From Chengkuizengella axinellae (GTDB taxonomy: Bacteria; Bacillota; Bacilli; Paenibacillales; KCTC-33759), in assembly GCF_030730905.1 (NCBI RefSeq), contig NZ_JAVAMP010000016.1:1-64000 (forward strand): a stretch of 64,000 nucleotides of DNA, written 5' to 3'. The translations under genes were made by a program, and so were the position numbers. Position 1 is the stretch's first letter, and each line of letters opens with the position of its first letter. The notes beneath the pieces are model-generated. The model worked only from the letters and a program-made list of their open reading frames with translations. It was not told where the DNA came from and made no database searches. Below, piece after piece: positions 24,331 through 32,452 of the stretch.

Positions 24331-25665
24331 TCATTTCGCTTTTTCAGGTGCCTTCGGCATTAAATTTCTCATGAAATACCAAGCTAATAAAGGAGAGCTC
24401 CCTATACATAATAAAAATATATTCAATACGATTGGTTTTTTACTCCATGTGATGATAACGATAAAAATTAATGTACCTAGAATACGCCCAGCATTCAAAC
24501 CCGCTTCCCGTAAAACAACATACTCAACCCGCTGCTGTGCGCTCTCATCATCCCTCCCGATAATATCAAACACGGTAGAGGTCATCGGTATTGTAAACAA
24601 CGGTAAAAATAGTGAAGTTCCAATTCCGAAAATAAGCAATGTTGTATAACTAACATCCCAGAAAAAAGGAAGAATAACAACAATCATAAATAGAGTTCCA
24701 ATAAACATGGCTCTATTCCGATGCCAAGGCTTTAAGTATTTACCCATCAGCATATAGCTAACTAACGCTACCCCAGAAACAATTAAAGAGTAATTCCCTA
24801 ACTTCATTTCATTTTTTGTAGCTATATAAACAAGTAAACCAATGATAAAAGCAAAAACACCCTCTCTCATTCCTTGTGCCATTAAAGCTAAAAACGTCTT
24901 CCTCCACGGATTTTTTTTCTCTTTTAAACGTTGAAAAGCAGTAAACCATTGATATGTACCTTTTGGTTCCCTTTTTTTCAAAAAGAAACTAACAATGACC
25001 CCGATGACAAATACGACAAGTGAAATAGAAAAAATAATTTTATACCCGTTTGATGCTGTCATTTGTGTAATGACAATACCAGAAATCCACGGTGCAAACA
25101 TACCCGCTCCTGACCCTAACAATCCTGCATAACCATTGAATTTATCACGATCATGAGGACCTGTAATTTCAAAATAAACAACATTAAAGGCAAGCCAAAA
25201 GAATCCCGCTGCCATCCCCTGAACAGCACCTAATACCAATACAAAATCTACGGCTTGTTTTTGTAGTAACAGCACAATTAAATAAAAAATAGCAGATAAC
25301 CCCACGCCAAGACGTAAACTATTCATTTTATTATGCTCTTTAACCCATTTTCCCGCTAACCAAAAAGTTATAATATTCATTACCTGATGCGACAAAGAAA
25401 ACCAACCAATTAAGGATAAATCATTGCTCACTTTCCACAAGTATACATTTACAAATGTGCCTGATAAAGCGTTTGCTGCAGTAAATAAACCGTGAACTGC
25501 CAGCAATAAAATGGCTTGTTTTGTTAATGTTCCTTCTTTATGCTCCTTTGGTTCTTCTGGTTCATGATACTGAAAATAAGAATGTTCTTGTTGATCTTTT
25601 GTTTTAATCCATTTGTTTGGAAAATGATGCTTCTCATGCGACATCGGCATATATGACTCACCCAA
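24331..25665 (-). CDS. MFS-family membrane transporter
   Basis: This 444-residue protein has a ~45-residue charged cytoplasmic N-terminus (rich in His, Lys and Glu) and then about 12 membrane helices of the major facilitator type, with a central loop 'KKREPKGTYQWFTAFQRLKEKKNPWRK' at about 227-253. 'GTFVNVYLWKVSNDLSLIGWFSLSHQVMN' resembles YkuC/YqgE-like Bacillus transporters of unknown substrate. I cannot assign a substrate. It is transcribed alone, divergent from the DoxX-azoreductase operon. Confidence 0.8.
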   Translation of the reverse strand: MGESYMPMSHEKHHFPNKWIKTKDQQEHSYFQYHEPEEPKEHKEGTLTKQAILLLAVHGLFTAANALSGTFVNVYLWKVSNDLSLIGWFSLSHQVMNIITFWLAGKWVKEHNKMNSLRLGVGLSAIFYLIVLLLQKQAVDFVLVLGAVQGMAAGFFWLAFNVVYFEITGPHDRDKFNGYAGLLGSGAGMFAPWISGIVITQMTASNGYKIIFSISLVVFVIGVIVSFFLKKREPKGTYQWFTAFQRLKEKKNPWRKTFLALMAQGMREGVFAFIIGLLVYIATKNEMKLGNYSLIVSGVALVSYMLMGKYLKPWHRNRAMFIGTLFMIVVILPFFWDVSYTTLLIFGIGTSLFLPLFTIPMTSTVFDIIGRDDESAQQRVEYVVLREAGLNAGRILGTLIFIVIITWSKKPIVLNIFLLCIGSSPLLAWYFMRNLMPKAPEKAK

Positions 25666-25782
25666 TTTAAAAAATTTCTTAACTGTCTATGTAACAACAT
25701 ATTTAACCTTCCCCAAAAACTCATTTTGGAATCAAAAAATACTCAACTTCTTCTCTATGCAAAAAAATATTGAAATTTTGCA

Positions 25783-25811
25783 TTGACAATCACATACCCT
25801 AATGTTAGGAT
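25783..25811 (+). promoter_or_regulatory. Promoter with palindromic operator for the DoxX-azoreductase operon
   Basis: A perfect TTGACA (25783-25788), a 17-bp spacer and TAGGAT (25806-25811) form the promoter. The palindrome CCTAATGTTAGG (25798-25809) covers the start of the -10 box, as expected for repressor control. No regulator gene adjoins; a MarR- or HxlR-type factor is possible. Confidence 0.65.
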
Positions 25812-25876
25812 ATATTTATACTAATAATAGGATATATAATTTTAGAGTAAATGGTGAAAGGAGTGGGTTGTTTATT

Positions 25877-26233
25877 ATGGGTATTTTATCAATTGTAATT
25901 CAAGTCTTATTGGGCTTAGGATTTATAATGTTTGGAGTTATGAAGTTGGGGTCAAAACAAATGGTAGATGAATTCGATCGTCTTGAGCTCCCTCAATGGT
26001 TTAGAGTCGTAACAGGTTTGGTGGAAATTACAGCAGCCATTGTTATACTCATAGGTATTTGGAATGGGTTGTTTGCTGCTTTAGGAGCACTGCTCATTGC
26101 ATTTACGATGATTGGAGCAATCTTAACACATATAAAGATAAAAGATCCTGCACAAAGAGTCATGATGCCTGTCATTTTGTTAATAATGGGAATTATAGTG
26201 CTTAGTTTAAATGTAAGTCATATCGGAGTTTAA
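25877..26233 (+). CDS. DoxX-family membrane protein
   Basis: This four-helix membrane protein of about 118 residues ('GILSIVIQVLLGLGFIMFGVMKLG' then 'RVVTGLVEITAAIVILIGIWNGLFAALGALLIAFTMIGAI') is of the DoxX/YphA type, often found with oxidoreductases in thiol or quinone stress operons. ATG 25877 or TTG 25868 could be the start; AAAGGAG lies 13 or 4 bp upstream. It is the first gene of a three-gene operon with a second DoxX protein and an azoreductase. Confidence 0.8.
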   Translation: MGILSIVIQVLLGLGFIMFGVMKLGSKQMVDEFDRLELPQWFRVVTGLVEITAAIVILIGIWNGLFAALGALLIAFTMIGAILTHIKIKDPAQRVMMPVILLIMGIIVLSLNVSHIGV

Positions 26234-26277
26234 AAATAAAAAATAAAACATATAAAAATAAAGGAGAGAAATGATTT

Positions 26278-26631
26278 ATGAAATGGATTCAACGTATTGT
26301 TCAAGTTTTACTTGCTGCTGCAATTACTCCTTCTGGAGTTTCGAAGGTTACAGGAGGGGCAGCTCAAATGGCGGAAAGTTTAGGTTATTCCCCAGGATTT
26401 TTAGTCTTTATAGGTATCTGTGAAATACTTGGGGGTATTGGACTCATCGTTGGATTCTGGAAACCTAAGCTTGCTTTGCTTGCTTCTGGTGGATTAGCAG
26501 TGATCATGGCAGGTGCCGTATTTACACATTTAAGCTTAGGTCAAGGATTTGGTGCTGCAATGCCTTCATTTGTCTTTCTCATTCTAAGTGTCATCGTTTT
26601 AATTGGGAAGATCAAAGCATTAAGAGCGTAA
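26278..26631 (+). CDS. DoxX-family membrane protein (second copy)
   Basis: This 117-residue protein has four membrane segments, starting 'WIQRIVQVLLAAAITPSGVSKVTGGAAQM' and containing 'ILGGIGLIVGFWKPKLALLASGGLAVIMAGAVFTHL'. It resembles the preceding gene in layout but is not close in sequence, so this is not a recent duplication. RBS AAAGGAGAG. It lies 44 bp after the first DoxX gene and before azoR; in Bacillus, similar DoxX (for example MhqP) and azoreductase genes are induced together by quinones. Confidence 0.82.
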   Translation: MKWIQRIVQVLLAAAITPSGVSKVTGGAAQMAESLGYSPGFLVFIGICEILGGIGLIVGFWKPKLALLASGGLAVIMAGAVFTHLSLGQGFGAAMPSFVFLILSVIVLIGKIKALRA

Positions 26632-26764
26632 AAGAATTTACTGTATATGACTTTAAAATGTAAGCTGGCTGTTCTCCCTCTTAAAGAAGAAGAGAGCAGC
26701 CAGTAGAACGAAATGGTTCGAACTATTAAAAACAAAATCATAAAAAAGAAGGAGAAAATTAAAC

Positions 26765-27388
26765 ATGGCTACTCTATTATATGTAAAAGGAAATCCAAAA
26801 CAAGACAAGGATTCATATTCATTAAGATTAGGAAATGCTTTTATAGAAACTTATAAAGCTGAGAACCTCAATGACGAAGTTGTTGAGTTAGATTTATACA
26901 AAGAAGAAATTCCTTTGATTGATGGTGATATATTATCTGCTTGGGGGAAATTTGCTTCAAATCAAGAACTTACGCAAGCAGAACAAGAAAAAGTTGGAAA
27001 AATGAATGAACTTACTGAGCAATTTTTACAAGCTGATAAAGTTATTTTTGCGGCTCCAATGTGGAACTTTGGTTACCCTCCAATGGTAAAAGCATATATC
27101 GATTCTATTGCAATTGCAGGTAAGACTTTTAAATATACTGAAAATGGTCCAGTTGGTCTTGCTGGAGACAAGTCTGTAGTGTTGCTTGAAGTACGTGGAG
27201 GTATTTATTCTGAGGGACCAGCAAAGGGTGCTCAACATACTGAAAGTTATTTACAAACTGTGATGGGTTTTCTAGGTATTCAAAATTTCCAAGCTGTTGT
27301 GTGTGAAGGTGTAAATATGGGGGGAAATCCAGAAGATATTTACCAAGCAGCAGAAAACAAAGCCAAAGATGTTGCTAAATCCTTTTAA
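26765..27388 (+). CDS. azoR: FMN-dependent NADH:quinone/azo reductase
   Basis: This 207-residue flavodoxin-fold enzyme shows 'MATLLYVKGNPKQDKDSYSLRLGNAF' (the phosphate-binding N-terminus), 'VIFAAPMWNFGYPPMVKAYIDSIAIAGKTFKYTENGP' (the FMN-binding and active-site region typical of AzoR) and 'LLEVRGGIYSEGPA'. It reduces quinones and azo compounds by two electrons using NADH, protecting against electrophiles. It is the last gene of the DoxX-DoxX-azoR operon, with RBS AAGGAG and a strong terminator. Confidence 0.92.
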   Translation: MATLLYVKGNPKQDKDSYSLRLGNAFIETYKAENLNDEVVELDLYKEEIPLIDGDILSAWGKFASNQELTQAEQEKVGKMNELTEQFLQADKVIFAAPMWNFGYPPMVKAYIDSIAIAGKTFKYTENGPVGLAGDKSVVLLEVRGGIYSEGPAKGAQHTESYLQTVMGFLGIQNFQAVVCEGVNMGGNPEDIYQAAENKAKDVAKSF

Positions 27389-27409
27389 TTATATTTTAAA
27401 ATAAACGAT

Positions 27410-27457
27410 AAGAGCTTATTTTGATGAATCTTATTCAAAATAAGCTCTTTCTTTTTT
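27410..27457. terminator. Intrinsic terminator after azoR
   Basis: AAGAGCTTATTTTGA (27410-27424) pairs with TCAAAATAAGCTCTT (27435-27449), followed by TCTTTTTT. The stem is long and perfect. It also faces the convergent zinc-ribbon gene. Confidence 0.85.
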
Positions 27458-27466
27458 GTAATTATT

Positions 27467-28027
27467 TTATTTTTCCTGCTGTTTTTTTAAAGCATCCATC
27501 ATTTTCAATCGATCCTGCTCAGATAAAACAGGTTTCATCTCAAAACAAGATGGACAAATATATAAATTCAGCTTGTATGGGGCTTGTAAAATTCCCTGTG
27601 CCTGACTAACTGGAACATAAGGAATAAACTCATCTTTTTTTATTTCTTGGTCTCCAACCATAATCATAAAATCATGGCAATTTGAACATTCAAAGGACTC
27701 TTCCTGTTTTCTGCGATAATGATATACACCTTCTTCATATTGCAGTAAATCGTCGGTTTTTGGTTCTATCTTTGAAATAAATGAGTCTAAGATTGGTGTA
27801 TTGATATCTTCGATGTCTTCTGCTGCATTCTCTTTAGGTGAGTTGCTTTTATTAACACTTTTAGAACGCGTTTCATCTTCTTCTAAATCAAGATCTACAT
27901 TCATCGTTCTATAATTGCTCAATTCATTCAAGCAATGAGGGCATTGTTCTTCTCTGCCAATCTCCTCATCCCAAACAATTTCTGTATCACACCAAGGACA
28001 AATTTCTTTGCTTTCACTCTCTTTCAT
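27467..28027 (-). CDS. Unknown protein with two zinc-ribbon motifs
   Basis: This 186-residue protein has an N-terminal 'CPWCDTEIVWDEEIGREEQCPHC' ribbon (residues ~10-32) and a second Cys4 pair in the C-terminal half ('FECSNCHDFMI' ... 'YICPSCFEMKP'), separated by an acidic, probably disordered linker (about 45-95). No catalytic motif is seen. It ends the small operon DUF350 / 27-residue peptide / zinc ribbon downstream of mutS2. I do not know its function. The start follows AGGAGGAAAC. Confidence 0.65.
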   Translation of the reverse strand: MKESESKEICPWCDTEIVWDEEIGREEQCPHCLNELSNYRTMNVDLDLEEDETRSKSVNKSNSPKENAAEDIEDINTPILDSFISKIEPKTDDLLQYEEGVYHYRRKQEESFECSNCHDFMIMVGDQEIKKDEFIPYVPVSQAQGILQAPYKLNLYICPSCFEMKPVLSEQDRLKMMDALKKQQEK

Positions 28028-28039
28028 TCATGTTTCCTC

Positions 28040-28123
28040 CTATGTATTTTGTATAAAAAAATAGATGCCAAATATAAAAAATAAAAGTGCCAGGATAAAA
28101 AGAGTACCCCATAAATATTTCAC
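28040..28123 (-). CDS. Possible 27-residue single-helix membrane peptide
   Basis: A GTG at 28123, with GGAGG 12 bp upstream, opens a frame reading 'MKYLWGTLFILALLFFIFGI' and ending YFFIQNT. It is one hydrophobic helix with a Lys at the N-terminus. The stop is followed directly by the ribosome site of the zinc-ribbon gene, so it is tightly packed between it and the DUF350 gene. No homologue is known to me. Confidence 0.45.
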   Translation of the reverse strand: MKYLWGTLFILALLFFIFGIYFFIQNT

Positions 28124-28145
28124 CTTAAATTCAATCCTCCTACTA

Positions 28146-28565
28146 TCAGTTTATACAAGCACCGATCACGTAAGATAAAGAAATGGATATAATCATGGCA
28201 ATAAACCCAACTGCACGATTATCCTTTTGTATCTCTTCATCCACTTTTATATAAGGTGTTAAAAACTCAAATAAAAAATAAGCAAGAATTAATAATACAA
28301 ATCCAAAACTAGCTGTCACGAACGATACGTAAAAGGATTCATGATTCTTTTCAGCAAAACGAAATATATTACAAATCGCTATGATTTTTCCACCAATCGT
28401 TAATGACACTGCAATATTACCATTAAGAATCTCATCCCAAGAACGATAGGACGTAACAAGCTCAAAGATAGCCAAAAATATTATTAATGCTAATGCAGCA
28501 ACAGAAAAATAAGCGATCGTTTCCATAAATGGATGTTCTAATAATGCATCAATTTCTTGATTCAC
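28146..28565 (-). CDS. DUF350 membrane protein
   Basis: This 139-residue protein has four membrane helices (about residues 17-37, 47-68, 77-100 and 115-137). 'NGNIAVSLTIGGKIIAI' in the second helix is the hallmark of DUF350 (UPF0719, YjfL-like). These proteins are uncharacterised and commonly accompany DUF4178 and PspA-type envelope stress genes. The gene starts 23 bp after the mutS2 stop on the same strand, so it may be read from the mutS2 promoter. Confidence 0.8.
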   Translation of the reverse strand: MNQEIDALLEHPFMETIAYFSVAALALIIFLAIFELVTSYRSWDEILNGNIAVSLTIGGKIIAICNIFRFAEKNHESFYVSFVTASFGFVLLILAYFLFEFLTPYIKVDEEIQKDNRAVGFIAMIISISLSYVIGACIN

Positions 28566-28588
28566 CTAACCCACTCTTCTTTCTCACC

Positions 28589-30952
28589 TTATTTTAATTC
28601 TGCGACGGTGACTCCAGTCCCGCCTTCTCCCATATTGCCTAATCTATGCTGTTTGACATGTTTATGCTTGTTTAAAAATTCTTGAATCCCTGTTCTCAAC
28701 ACACCTGTGCCCTTACCATGAATGATATACACTTGTCCTACACCCGCCAAAATTCCCTCATCCAAAAAGCGGTCAACTTCCATAATGGAATCATCTAAAT
28801 TCATTCCTCTTAAATCCAGCTCTGATTTAAACTGTTGATCCTTGGAGCGTTTAATGCTCGTGATTTGTTTCTGGACTTGTTTCTCTGCACTAGAAATAAG
28901 TTCTAGTTCCGTTTTTTTCACTTTCATTTTCATAATACCTAGTTGTACTACAACCTCTTTGGCATTAGCCTCTTCAACTACGAAGCCTTTTTGATTAAAG
29001 CTTGCAACAAAAACTTCATCTCCAGGATTTACATTTTTAACCCCTTTGATTTTTTTTGCTGATTTAGAAGATTTATGTGTAGTTAATTGAGGCTCTGCTT
29101 GTTCTAACTGGCGTTTTGCTTCAATTAACCTATGTTCCTTAATGGAGGTTTTTTCATCCATTGCCATTTTCCGAAGATCAGAAATAATTTGATCCGCTTC
29201 CTTACGAGCTTTTCGAACGGCCTCTCTCGCCTCTTCCTCTGCTTTTTGCATCAACTTTTCACGCTGTTCTTCAAAGCGAAGCTTTTGATCCTTTACTTTT
29301 TCCTGCAATTGTTCTACTTCTCTTCTTAATTTCTCTGCTGCTAAACGATCATTTTCAGCACTGATCCGATTTTCCTCCAGAGAAGCAATCATGTTCTCTA
29401 CTTGCAGATCTTGTTCATTCACTTGACCTTTTGCATGCCTAAGAATGGACATTGGCAGACCTAATTTTTCTGCAATAGCAAATGCGTTGCTTCGTCCTGG
29501 CACTCCAATTAACAACCGATAAGTAGGACTTAATGTTTTTACATCAAATTCCATACTCGCATTTATAACCCCTTTGCGCTCGTATGCAAATGCTTTTAGT
29601 TCACTGTAATGTGTGGTAGCAACTAAACGACAGCCTAACTTATGAATATATTCTATAATGGAAATAGCAAGCGCTGACCCCTCTGTTGGGTCTGTTCCAG
29701 CACCAAGCTCATCAAGCAATATTAGACTTTTAGGTGTAACTTCTTTTAATATCGTGATAATATTTGTCATATGACTTGAGAAGGTACTTAAATTTTGCTC
29801 AATGCTTTGTTCATCTCCTATATCTGCATAAATCCCATCAAAAACACACATTTGACTATGATCCTCAGCGGGTACGAACAACCCAGACATAGCCATTAAG
29901 TGCAGTAACCCAATCGTTTTTAAGGAGACGGTTTTCCCTCCCGTATTTGGTCCTGTTACTATAATACTGTCAAACTTATCTCCAAGTTTCACATCTATAG
30001 GTACAATTTGTTCTTCTGGAATTAATGGATGCCTAGCTTTCTTTAAATTCATAAAACCTCGATCATTCATACGAGGTAAGGTAGATTTCATCTCATGTGC
30101 TAAGCCTGCTTTTGCAAAAATAAAATCTACTTCTGCAAGCTGGTGAATATTTACTAATAATTCATCATGAATTTCAGTCACTTGCGCTGTTAACATTTGA
30201 AGTATTTTTTCAATTTCTCGTTCTTCCTTCAGCTTCAGTTCACGAAGTTTATTATTTAAATTTACTATCGCTTCTGGTTCAATAAATAAAGTGGCCCCAG
30301 ACGCAGATTGATCATGTGTCATACCGCCAAAATAAGATCGATATTCTTGCTTTACTGGCAGCACATAGCGATCATTTCGAATTGTTACAATGGGCTCTTG
30401 CAATTTTTTTTGCACAGATTGAGAGCGAATCATACGCTCTAATTGCTCCCGAATGGCAGACTCCCCTGTTTTCAACTGATGTCTGATCCGTGAAAGCTCT
30501 GGACTAGCACTGTCCATCATTTCTGCATGTTCATTAATACAAGCCTTGATCGCATTTTCTATCTTCTTATGATCTGTAATCTGTTTTGCATGAGCAAATA
30601 ACAGTGGTGTGGAAAATTCATCATGTACTTTATGTATAAATCTTTTCAATCTTCCTGCTCCATAAATGGTATTTGCAACATCCAACAGTTCTTGTATATT
30701 CAACATGCCTCCAATTCTCGCACGGTGAATTGCAGCTGAAATGTCCCTAATTCCCCCAAATGGAGCAGTCCCTTTTAAACGTTGAACCTTTACCGCTTCA
30801 TCTGTAGCTTTCAACAATTCAATAACTTCTGAAAACTTCGTAGAAGGGGCTAATTCCGCTGCTCTGTTTTTCCCTAAAGCTGTTGCAGCATGCCGATTTA
30901 ATTTATCTATAATTTTATCAAATTCCATTGTTTTTAAAATTCTTCTGTTCAA
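28589..30952 (-). CDS. mutS2: MutS2 endonuclease / ribosome-rescue factor
   Basis: This 787-residue protein has MutS core and clamp regions (about 1-310), a MutS-type ATPase with Walker A 'VTGPNTGGKTVSLKT', Walker B 'SLILLDELGAGTDPTEGSALA' and signature 'DEQSIEQNLSTFSSH', a long coiled coil (about 515-640), a KOW-like segment and a C-terminal Smr nuclease domain ('SELDLRGMNLDDSIMEVDRFLD' ... 'IIHGKGTGVLRTGI'). Family members act in suppressing recombination and, in Bacillus, in resolving collided ribosomes. The TTG at 30952 with AGGAGGAAC upstream gives the expected family length; the longer frame is not needed. Confidence 0.95.
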   Translation of the reverse strand: MNRRILKTMEFDKIIDKLNRHAATALGKNRAAELAPSTKFSEVIELLKATDEAVKVQRLKGTAPFGGIRDISAAIHRARIGGMLNIQELLDVANTIYGAGRLKRFIHKVHDEFSTPLLFAHAKQITDHKKIENAIKACINEHAEMMDSASPELSRIRHQLKTGESAIREQLERMIRSQSVQKKLQEPIVTIRNDRYVLPVKQEYRSYFGGMTHDQSASGATLFIEPEAIVNLNNKLRELKLKEEREIEKILQMLTAQVTEIHDELLVNIHQLAEVDFIFAKAGLAHEMKSTLPRMNDRGFMNLKKARHPLIPEEQIVPIDVKLGDKFDSIIVTGPNTGGKTVSLKTIGLLHLMAMSGLFVPAEDHSQMCVFDGIYADIGDEQSIEQNLSTFSSHMTNIITILKEVTPKSLILLDELGAGTDPTEGSALAISIIEYIHKLGCRLVATTHYSELKAFAYERKGVINASMEFDVKTLSPTYRLLIGVPGRSNAFAIAEKLGLPMSILRHAKGQVNEQDLQVENMIASLEENRISAENDRLAAEKLRREVEQLQEKVKDQKLRFEEQREKLMQKAEEEAREAVRKARKEADQIISDLRKMAMDEKTSIKEHRLIEAKRQLEQAEPQLTTHKSSKSAKKIKGVKNVNPGDEVFVASFNQKGFVVEEANAKEVVVQLGIMKMKVKKTELELISSAEKQVQKQITSIKRSKDQQFKSELDLRGMNLDDSIMEVDRFLDEGILAGVGQVYIIHGKGTGVLRTGIQEFLNKHKHVKQHRLGNMGEGGTGVTVAELK

Positions 30953-31097
30953 ATCCTGTTCCTCCTGATTTAAGCTCAACCTTATTATATCGAAATCAGA
31001 TGTTTTACGCGAATATTCTAAGGAAAAGTTGTAACAAAACATAAATCATCTGCATTATGTTAATAATATGATCACTAATCAATTTTAACCTGTAAAA

Positions 31098-31154
31098 GTG
31101 AACAACAAAGAAGAGGTCGTGTTAAATCATATCACTACCCCCTATGTTGTTCAC
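31098..31154. repeat. Inverted repeat with 10-bp arms upstream of the holin-like gene
   Basis: GTGAACAACA (31098-31107) and TGTTGTTCAC (31145-31154) are perfect inverted arms around a 37-bp loop, in the divergent space between mutS2 and the next gene. It may be an operator or part of the interspersed repeat family whose pieces lie at 31610-31801. Confidence 0.45.
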
Positions 31155-31229
31155 ACAATTGCGGGTCCCAAGACAAATAGGATGGAAAGTTCATTTTTTT
31201 CTATCTATAAAAAAGGAGGGAATCCTTAA

Positions 31230-31598
31230 ATGAATAATTTTTTAGGGCATGTTGTAAGGTTCATAGTCTCCGCCTTTGTATTGATGTTTGTAGGTTGGGT
31301 TACACCTCAATTTTCAGTGGGAGGATTTTGGAGTGCATTATTTTTAGCCCTTGCTATAGCTGTAATAGGGTGGATTGTTGAAGGAATATTTGGGAGTCGA
31401 GTCACTCCATTTGGAAGAGGGATTGTTGGATTTTTAACGAGTGCTGTTGTCATATGGGTAGCACAGTTCTTTGTAGGTAATGTTTCTGTTACAATGCTAG
31501 GTGCGGTATTAGCTGCTCTAGTGATTGGGATCATTGATTTGTTCATTCCAATTTCAAGTCCATTTGAAGCTGGAAAAAAGAAAGGAAAAGCAACCTGA
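31230..31598 (+). CDS. Four-helix membrane protein, phage-holin superfamily IV type (YvlD-like)
   Basis: This 122-residue protein has four hydrophobic helices ('VVRFIVSAFVLMFVGWVTP', 'GFWSALFLALAIAVIGWIVEGIFG', 'IVGFLTSAVVIWVAQFF', 'MLGAVLAALVIGIIDLF') and a Lys-rich tail, as in the PF04020 family that includes Bacillus YvlD. Despite the holin name, chromosomal members are linked to envelope stress and not to lysis. RBS AAAAGGAGGG. It is monocistronic. Confidence 0.8.
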   Translation: MNNFLGHVVRFIVSAFVLMFVGWVTPQFSVGGFWSALFLALAIAVIGWIVEGIFGSRVTPFGRGIVGFLTSAVVIWVAQFFVGNVSVTMLGAVLAALVIGIIDLFIPISSPFEAGKKKGKAT

Positions 31599-31609
31599 TA
31601 TATCTACAA

Positions 31610-31801
31610 AAGTGAAACTTATGCTTCGAGAGTTAAATTCGAGTACTTTTGCGGGGTCCGAAACATTTCCCCAAAAAATAGTTTAAGCAGGTTTGTTGAT
31701 TTTAATTAGATAAGGGGGGGCCCCGGAAAGTATTCGGACATTACTTCTTTGAGTTAACGTCATTTTTTGGGGTATTAAAAGTGACGCTTAGCTTCGAAAG
31801 T
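31610..31801. repeat. Cluster of interspersed repeat pieces
   Basis: Two similar blocks, AAAAGTGAAACTTATGCTTC (from 31610) and AAAAGTGACGCTTAGCTTCG (from 31776), flank the motif TACTTTTGCGGGGTCC (31644-31659) and the 59-bp repeat copy 2 (31718-31776). Related pieces occur at 2919-2977 and 40598-40640. The cluster is non-coding. Confidence 0.45.
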
Positions 31802-31804
31802 TTT

Positions 31805-31841
31805 AAAAAAATCAATCCATAGAATCTGGATTGATTTTTTT
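31805..31841. terminator. Bidirectional terminator after the GerP-like genes
   Basis: AATCAATCC and GGATTGATT pair around ATAGAATCT, with seven A on one side and seven T on the other. It closes the minus-strand GerP-like pair 3 bp beyond the last stop. Confidence 0.85.
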
Positions 31842-31843
31842 GT

Positions 31844-32101
31844 TTAGATAAATAAGAAAGGAAACACATTGTCCTCTATTCCAAAAATATTATCCTGTGT
31901 CTGATCTTTTATATCGGCATCAATCGTATTCGTTGTACTTACAAAATTATTGGTTCTTGGTAAGTCCCCTGCATTACCACTTCCAGATCCTATATAAGCT
32001 TTAGTATAACTTACTGGTGTAATTTGAATCGTATCTCCTGCAAGCAGTTTTGCCCCTCCAGAAACATTGATCACTTTCGCTATACCTAAAACAGATGGCA
32101 T
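31844..32101 (-). CDS. GerPA/GerPF-family spore germination protein (copy B)
   Basis: This 85-residue protein has the family core 'GAKLLAGDTIQITPVSYTKAYIGSGSGNAGDLPRTNNF' followed by 'STTNTIDADIKDQTQDN'. GerP proteins sit in spore coats and let germinants pass to inner receptors. The C-terminus 'NVFPFLFI' is hydrophobic. It differs from the upstream copy at only three residues (Val4, Leu20, Asp76), so the pair is a recent tandem duplication. The start at 32101 (MPSVLG) is set by similarity to the other copy and by AAAGGGTG upstream. Confidence 0.85.
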   Translation of the reverse strand: MPSVLGIAKVINVSGGAKLLAGDTIQITPVSYTKAYIGSGSGNAGDLPRTNNFVSTTNTIDADIKDQTQDNIFGIEDNVFPFLFI

Positions 32102-32133
32102 CACCGACACCCTTTCTAATCAAATTTAAATCA

Positions 32134-32391
32134 TTAAATAAATAAGAAAGGAAATACATTGTTTTCTATTCCAAAAATATTATCCTGTGTCTGATCTTTT
32201 ATATCGGCATCAATCGTATTCGTTGTACTTACAAAATTATTGGTTCTTGGTAAGTCCCCTGCATTACCACTTCCAGATCCTATATAAGCTTTAGTATAAC
32301 TTACTGGTGTAATTTGAATCGTATCTCCTGCTCGTAGTTTTGCACCCCCAGAAACATTGATCACTTTAGCAATACCTAAAATAGATGGCAT
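32134..32391 (-). CDS. GerPA/GerPF-family spore germination protein (copy A)
   Basis: This 85-residue protein starts MPSILGIAKVINVSGGAKL and is otherwise as described for the downstream copy: a Gly/Ser-rich loop 'SGSGNAGDLPRTNN' and the conserved 'TNTIDADIKDQ'. It lies upstream of copy B with a 32-bp gap, giving a repeat period of 290 bp. Both should be expressed in the mother cell during sporulation if they behave like gerP genes (inference). The canonical six-gene gerP operon is not here. Confidence 0.85.
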   Translation of the reverse strand: MPSILGIAKVINVSGGAKLRAGDTIQITPVSYTKAYIGSGSGNAGDLPRTNNFVSTTNTIDADIKDQTQDNIFGIENNVFPFLFI

Positions 32392-32452
32392 ACCTTACAC
32401 CTCTCATAATGAGTATATTACTGTATATGCCTATATCTAGGAAATGTGCCCA

